Shown here piece after piece: positions 32,363-35,516 of a stretch of 35,516 bases of DNA. How positions within the stretch are numbered: position 1 is the first letter of the stretch; every line of letters starts with the position of its first letter. Source of the DNA: an uncultured Nostocoides sp. (GTDB lineage Bacteria; Actinomycetota; Actinomycetes; Actinomycetales; Dermatophilaceae); assembly GCA_937873315.1 (NCBI GenBank), contig CALMQX010000014.1, forward strand, positions 1 to 35,516. Direction: 5' to 3'. The translations under genes and the position numbers were made by a program. The notes below the pieces were generated by a model. The model was not told the origin of the DNA. It saw nothing but the letters and a program-made list of their open reading frames with translations, and searched no databases.

Positions 32363-34761
32363 TGGGCACCTCCATTCGCCGCGGAGCCGGCATGCTGGAT
32401 CGCCTTCCACACCCGCTCCGGGGTGCATGGCATGACGATGTCGTTGACCCCGAGGTGCCGAACCGCGTCGACCACCGCGTTGACGACCGCAGGAGTCGAG
32501 GCGATCGTGCCTGCCTCACCCACCCCCTTGGTGCCCAGCGAGGTGTACGTCGCCGGCGTGGTCGTGCGGTCGGTCACGAAGTTGATCAGGTCGGCCGCGC
32601 TGGGGATGGTGTAGTCGACCAGGCTGCCCGTCGTCAGGGTGCCCTGGTCGTCATACTCAGCACCCTCAAAGAGTGCCTGCCCGATGCCCTGGGCGAGGCC
32701 GCCGTGCACCTGGCCCTCGACGATCAGCGGGTTGATGACGGTGCCGATGTCGTCGACACAGACATAGGACCGCATCCGGGTCGCGCCGGTTTCGGTGTCC
32801 ACCTCCATGGCGCACAGGTGAGTGCCATGGGGGAAGGAGAAGTTGTCCGGGTCGAAGGTCGCATCTGCATCCAGGCTCGGCTCCACCCCATCCGGAAGGT
32901 TGTGGCCGGTCCAGGTTTGCAGGGCCACATCGGTGATCGAGATGCCCTTCTCCGTGCCGCGCACAGTGAAGGTCCCAGCCGAGAACTCCACATCATCGGC
33001 GCTCGCTTCGAGCAAGTGCGCCGCGATCGGCCGTGCCTTCTCGATGACCTTGTCCGCGGCCCGCACCAAGGCCTCGCCGCCGACCACCAGCGAGCGCGAG
33101 CCGTAGGTGTCCATGCCCTTGGTCGAGATCTGGGTATCGCCGTGCAGCACCTCGACGCTGTCGAAGGGCACCCCGAGTCGGTCCGCGACGATCTGGCTGA
33201 ATGCCGTTTCGTGGCCCTGCCCGTGGGCGCTGGCGCCGGTGAGCACCTCGACCGTTCCGGTGGAGAGCATCCGAATGCTCGCGTTCTCCCAGCCACCGGC
33301 GCCATAGTTCAGCGCACCCAGGATGCGTGAGGGCGCCAGTCCACACATCTCGGTGAACGTGGACACCCCGATGCCGAGTTGGACTGGGTCACCGCTGGCC
33401 CGCCGCTGGGCCTGCTCGGCACGCAGCGCGTCATACCCGAAGAGCTCCAGAGCACGCTCGGTCGCGGCCTCGTAGTTGCCCGAGTCGTAGGTCATGCCGG
33501 CGACGGTGGTGAACGGGAACTCGTCGTGCTTGATCCAGTTCTTCTCGCGGATCGCGATCGCGTCGACACCGACCTCCGCGGCCAACTCGTCCATCAGCCG
33601 CTCGATGGCATAGGTCGCCTCGGGACGCCCGGCGCCTCGGTAGGCATCGACCCAGGTCTTGTTGGTGTAGTAATTCGAGGTCGTGAACCGGTATGCCGGG
33701 AACTTGTAGATCGCGTTGAACATCCAGGCGCCCAGGACGGGCACCCCACCGCCGACCAGTGCGGCATACGCGCCGAGGTCCGCAAGGAGGTCAACCTTGA
33801 GGCCGGTGACGGTGCCATCCTTGGTGGCGCAGAGCGTGAGCCGCTGCCACTGGTCGCGGCCGTGGTGTCCGGAGACCATGGTCTCGGAGCGAGTTTCGGT
33901 GTACTTGCAGGGTCGACCGAGCTTGCGGGCGACCGCGAGCGTGGCGAACTCTTCGGGAGTGGACTGCAGTTTGCCACCGAAACCACCGCCCACATCGGGC
34001 GCGATCACCCGGATCTTGGACTCCGGCAGACCCGTCGTTGCGGCGATGCAGAAGCGCAGGACGTGCGGGACCTGAGTGGCTGTCCACATGACCACCTGCT
34101 CGCCGGTGGGGTCGACAACCGTAGAGCGCGGCTCCATGAAGGCTGGGATGAGCCGCTGCTGGCGGTACTCCCGCTCGATCACGACGCCGGTTTCGCGGGC
34201 CTTGGCAATGGCCTCGTCGACATCGCCGCCAGTACCTGCCGCCGCCGAATCCAGCGTCCACACGTCACTCTTGTTGGTCCCGAGGTCAGGGTGCGCGAGG
34301 ACCGCGTCGGTGGCCGCCTCCTTGAGGTCCAGCACCGCCGGCAACTCGTCGTAGTCGACGTCCACGAGCTCGGCGGCATCGCGCGCCAAGGCAGCCGAAC
34401 GAGCGGCCACTATCGCGACGATTTCACCGGCGTGAGAGACCCGCTCGAGCGGGACCGGGAGGTGAGTCGGGGTCTTCTGGTTCGCCGACAGCGGCCAGGC
34501 GGTGATATTCACGCCCTGGATGTCGGCGATGTCCTTGCCGGTAAATACCGCGATGACACCGGGGGCGGCGGCCGCCTCAGAGGTGTCGATTGAGGTGATC
34601 GTGGCGTGCGCGAAGGGGCTGCGCACCATGGCCAGATGCAGCATTCCGGGGAGTTGGATGTTGTCAGTCCACCTGGTGCGACCGGTGATGAGTCGGTGGT
34701 CTTCCTTGCGGCGACGGGCCTGGCCAATCTCGACCTCGGGACGGTCGTCAACAGCGGTCAT
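32359..34761 (-). CDS. coxL: Molybdopterin large subunit, form II CoxL-like (aldehyde/CO dehydrogenase family)
   Basis: 800 residues from ATG 34761, one base after the coxS stop. Binds the molybdenum cofactor and holds the active site. Visible motifs: GGGFGGK at 258-264, the active-site loop AYRGAGR at 373-379, and [18 protein letters not shown] with the catalytic Glu near the end. AYRGAGR is the form II signature; true form I CO dehydrogenases have AYxCSFR with the cysteine that binds copper. So this enzyme is not shown to oxidise CO and may act on another small or aromatic substrate. Length is normal. Confidence 0.93.
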   Translation of the reverse strand: MTAVDDRPEVEIGQARRRKEDHRLITGRTRWTDNIQLPGMLHLAMVRSPFAHATITSIDTSEAAAAPGVIAVFTGKDIADIQGVNITAWPLSANQKTPTHLPVPLERVSHAGEIVAIVAARSAALARDAAELVDVDYDELPAVLDLKEAATDAVLAHPDLGTNKSDVWTLDSAAAGTGGDVDEAIAKARETGVVIEREYRQQRLIPAFMEPRSTVVDPTGEQVVMWTATQVPHVLRFCIAATTGLPESKIRVIAPDVGGGFGGKLQSTPEEFATLAVARKLGRPCKYTETRSETMVSGHHGRDQWQRLTLCATKDGTVTGLKVDLLADLGAYAALVGGGVPVLGAWMFNAIYKFPAYRFTTSNYYTNKTWVDAYRGAGRPEATYAIERLMDELAAEVGVDAIAIREKNWIKHDEFPFTTVAGMTYDSGNYEAATERALELFGYDALRAEQAQRRASGDPVQLGIGVSTFTEMCGLAPSRILGALNYGAGGWENASIRMLSTGTVEVLTGASAHGQGHETAFSQIVADRLGVPFDSVEVLHGDTQISTKGMDTYGSRSLVVGGEALVRAADKVIEKARPIAAHLLEASADDVEFSAGTFTVRGTEKGISITDVALQTWTGHNLPDGVEPSLDADATFDPDNFSFPHGTHLCAMEVDTETGATRMRSYVCVDDIGTVINPLIVEGQVHGGLAQGIGQALFEGAEYDDQGTLTTGSLVDYTIPSAADLINFVTDRTTTPATYTSLGTKGVGEAGTIASTPAVVNAVVDAVRHLGVNDIVMPCTPERVWKAIQHAGSAANGGAQ

Positions 34762-34762
34762 C

Positions 34763-35227
<465 letters not shown>

Positions 35228-35359
35228 CGTTGACCCTCTCTCCTGGGCGAACCGTGGCTTCATCGTGATCTAACGCCATTGTGAGCCGCGCCACAAGAGC
35301 CCGATCGGTCGAGGCCACCAGCGGTCAGATCAGCCGCCCAACGGCGCACCCGTTCGTCC

Positions 35360-35405
35360 GGCCGCGGCGCAGGTGCTCGGCCGCGGCGCAGGTGCTCGGC
35401 CGCGG
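35360..35405 (+). repeat. 19-bp tandem repeat upstream of coxS
   Basis: GGCCGCGGCGCAGGTGCTC occurs twice head to tail (35360-35378, 35379-35397), followed by a partial third unit GGCCGCGG to 35405. About 130 bases upstream of the coxS start, so possibly regulator-binding DNA or simple duplication. Confidence 0.85.
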
Positions 35406-35426
35406 GACGCCTATCCGACCGTGATC

Positions 35427-35516
35427 GCCTCAACTTTCCCGCTGCCGGAGAGAACCTTGATGTTGGGGCCGCTTATAAGGGGCCCCAACATCAAGGTTCC
35501 GGCATCAGGCGGGAAA
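35427..35516 (+). repeat. Family 1 hairpin repeat, copy D (cut by window end)
   Basis: Begins CGCCTCAACTTTCCCGC and has perfect 19-bp arms (35452-35470 and 35481-35499). It has GATGTT/AACATC where copies B and C have GAGGTT/AACCTC. The right end GGCATCAGGCGGGAAA is the complement of the left end of copy B, showing that the full element is a longer palindrome. Confidence 0.88.

Noticed and set aside
33379-34593. 404-residue open frame opposite coxL
   Set aside because: Antisense shadow; coxL is complete with all motifs on the other strand.
32359-34761. Form I (true) carbon monoxide dehydrogenase
   Set aside because: The active-site loop reads AYRGAGR, not AYxCSFR, so the copper-binding cysteine is missing.

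Overview
This window is a stretch of a high-GC actinobacterial chromosome. The block tRNA-Trp, secE, nusG, rplK, rplA, rplJ, rplL, rpoB, the HadA/HadB-like dehydratase pair next to rpmG, and the many GTG/TTG starts point to Micrococcales, probably close to Intrasporangiaceae/Dermatophilaceae. That placement is inferred from gene content, not computed.

Layout. 1-7743 (minus strand) is the transcription/translation block: rpoB 5' part (TTG start), rplL, rplJ with an L10 leader, two paralogous lipoprotein genes inserted between rplA and rplJ, then rplA, rplK, nusG, secE and tRNA-Trp. 7889-10338 (plus) holds a type Ic aspartate aminotransferase and an adenosine deaminase family enzyme. 10352-13610 (minus) holds a DUF4184 membrane protein, murB, hadB- and hadA-like genes, rpmG, tRNA-Met and tRNA-Thr. 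13842-15974 is a type II NADH dehydrogenase converging on a short-chain dehydrogenase. 16060-18827 (plus) is a three-gene unit (membrane protein, methyltransferase-like fusion, TetR regulator) behind two tandem TetR-type operators shared with the divergent dehydrogenase. 18853-21518 is nfo followed by a Na+/H+ antiporter carrying a zinc-finger tail. 21554-26102 (minus) is aroQ, icmF and a lipoprotein. 26237-27163 is a secreted tachylectin-like protein. 27181-30506 is a response regulator and a histidine kinase fused to DUF4173. 30772-35227 is a form II coxS-coxL-coxM-coxG molybdenum hydroxylase operon.

What stands out is the repeat content. (1) The octamer CGGCATAC or its complement occurs 36 times, about one per kb, on both strands and in genes as well as spacers; roughly one or two are expected by chance. 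In the rplL terminator two copies face each other in the hairpin arms, the arrangement known from DNA uptake sequences. (2) An ~80-bp hairpin element occurs four times, always in intergenic DNA and in one orientation, with paired changes in both arms. (3) A shorter palindrome occurs twice, once next to the rplJ promoter and once in frame inside coxG. (4) One 31-bp perfect inverted repeat lies between aroQ and icmF. Other oddities are an in-frame kinase-DUF4173 fusion with its own internal ribosome binding site, and two genes whose best starts are ATT or ATC.

No CRISPR array, insertion sequence, transposase, prophage gene or replication origin was seen.
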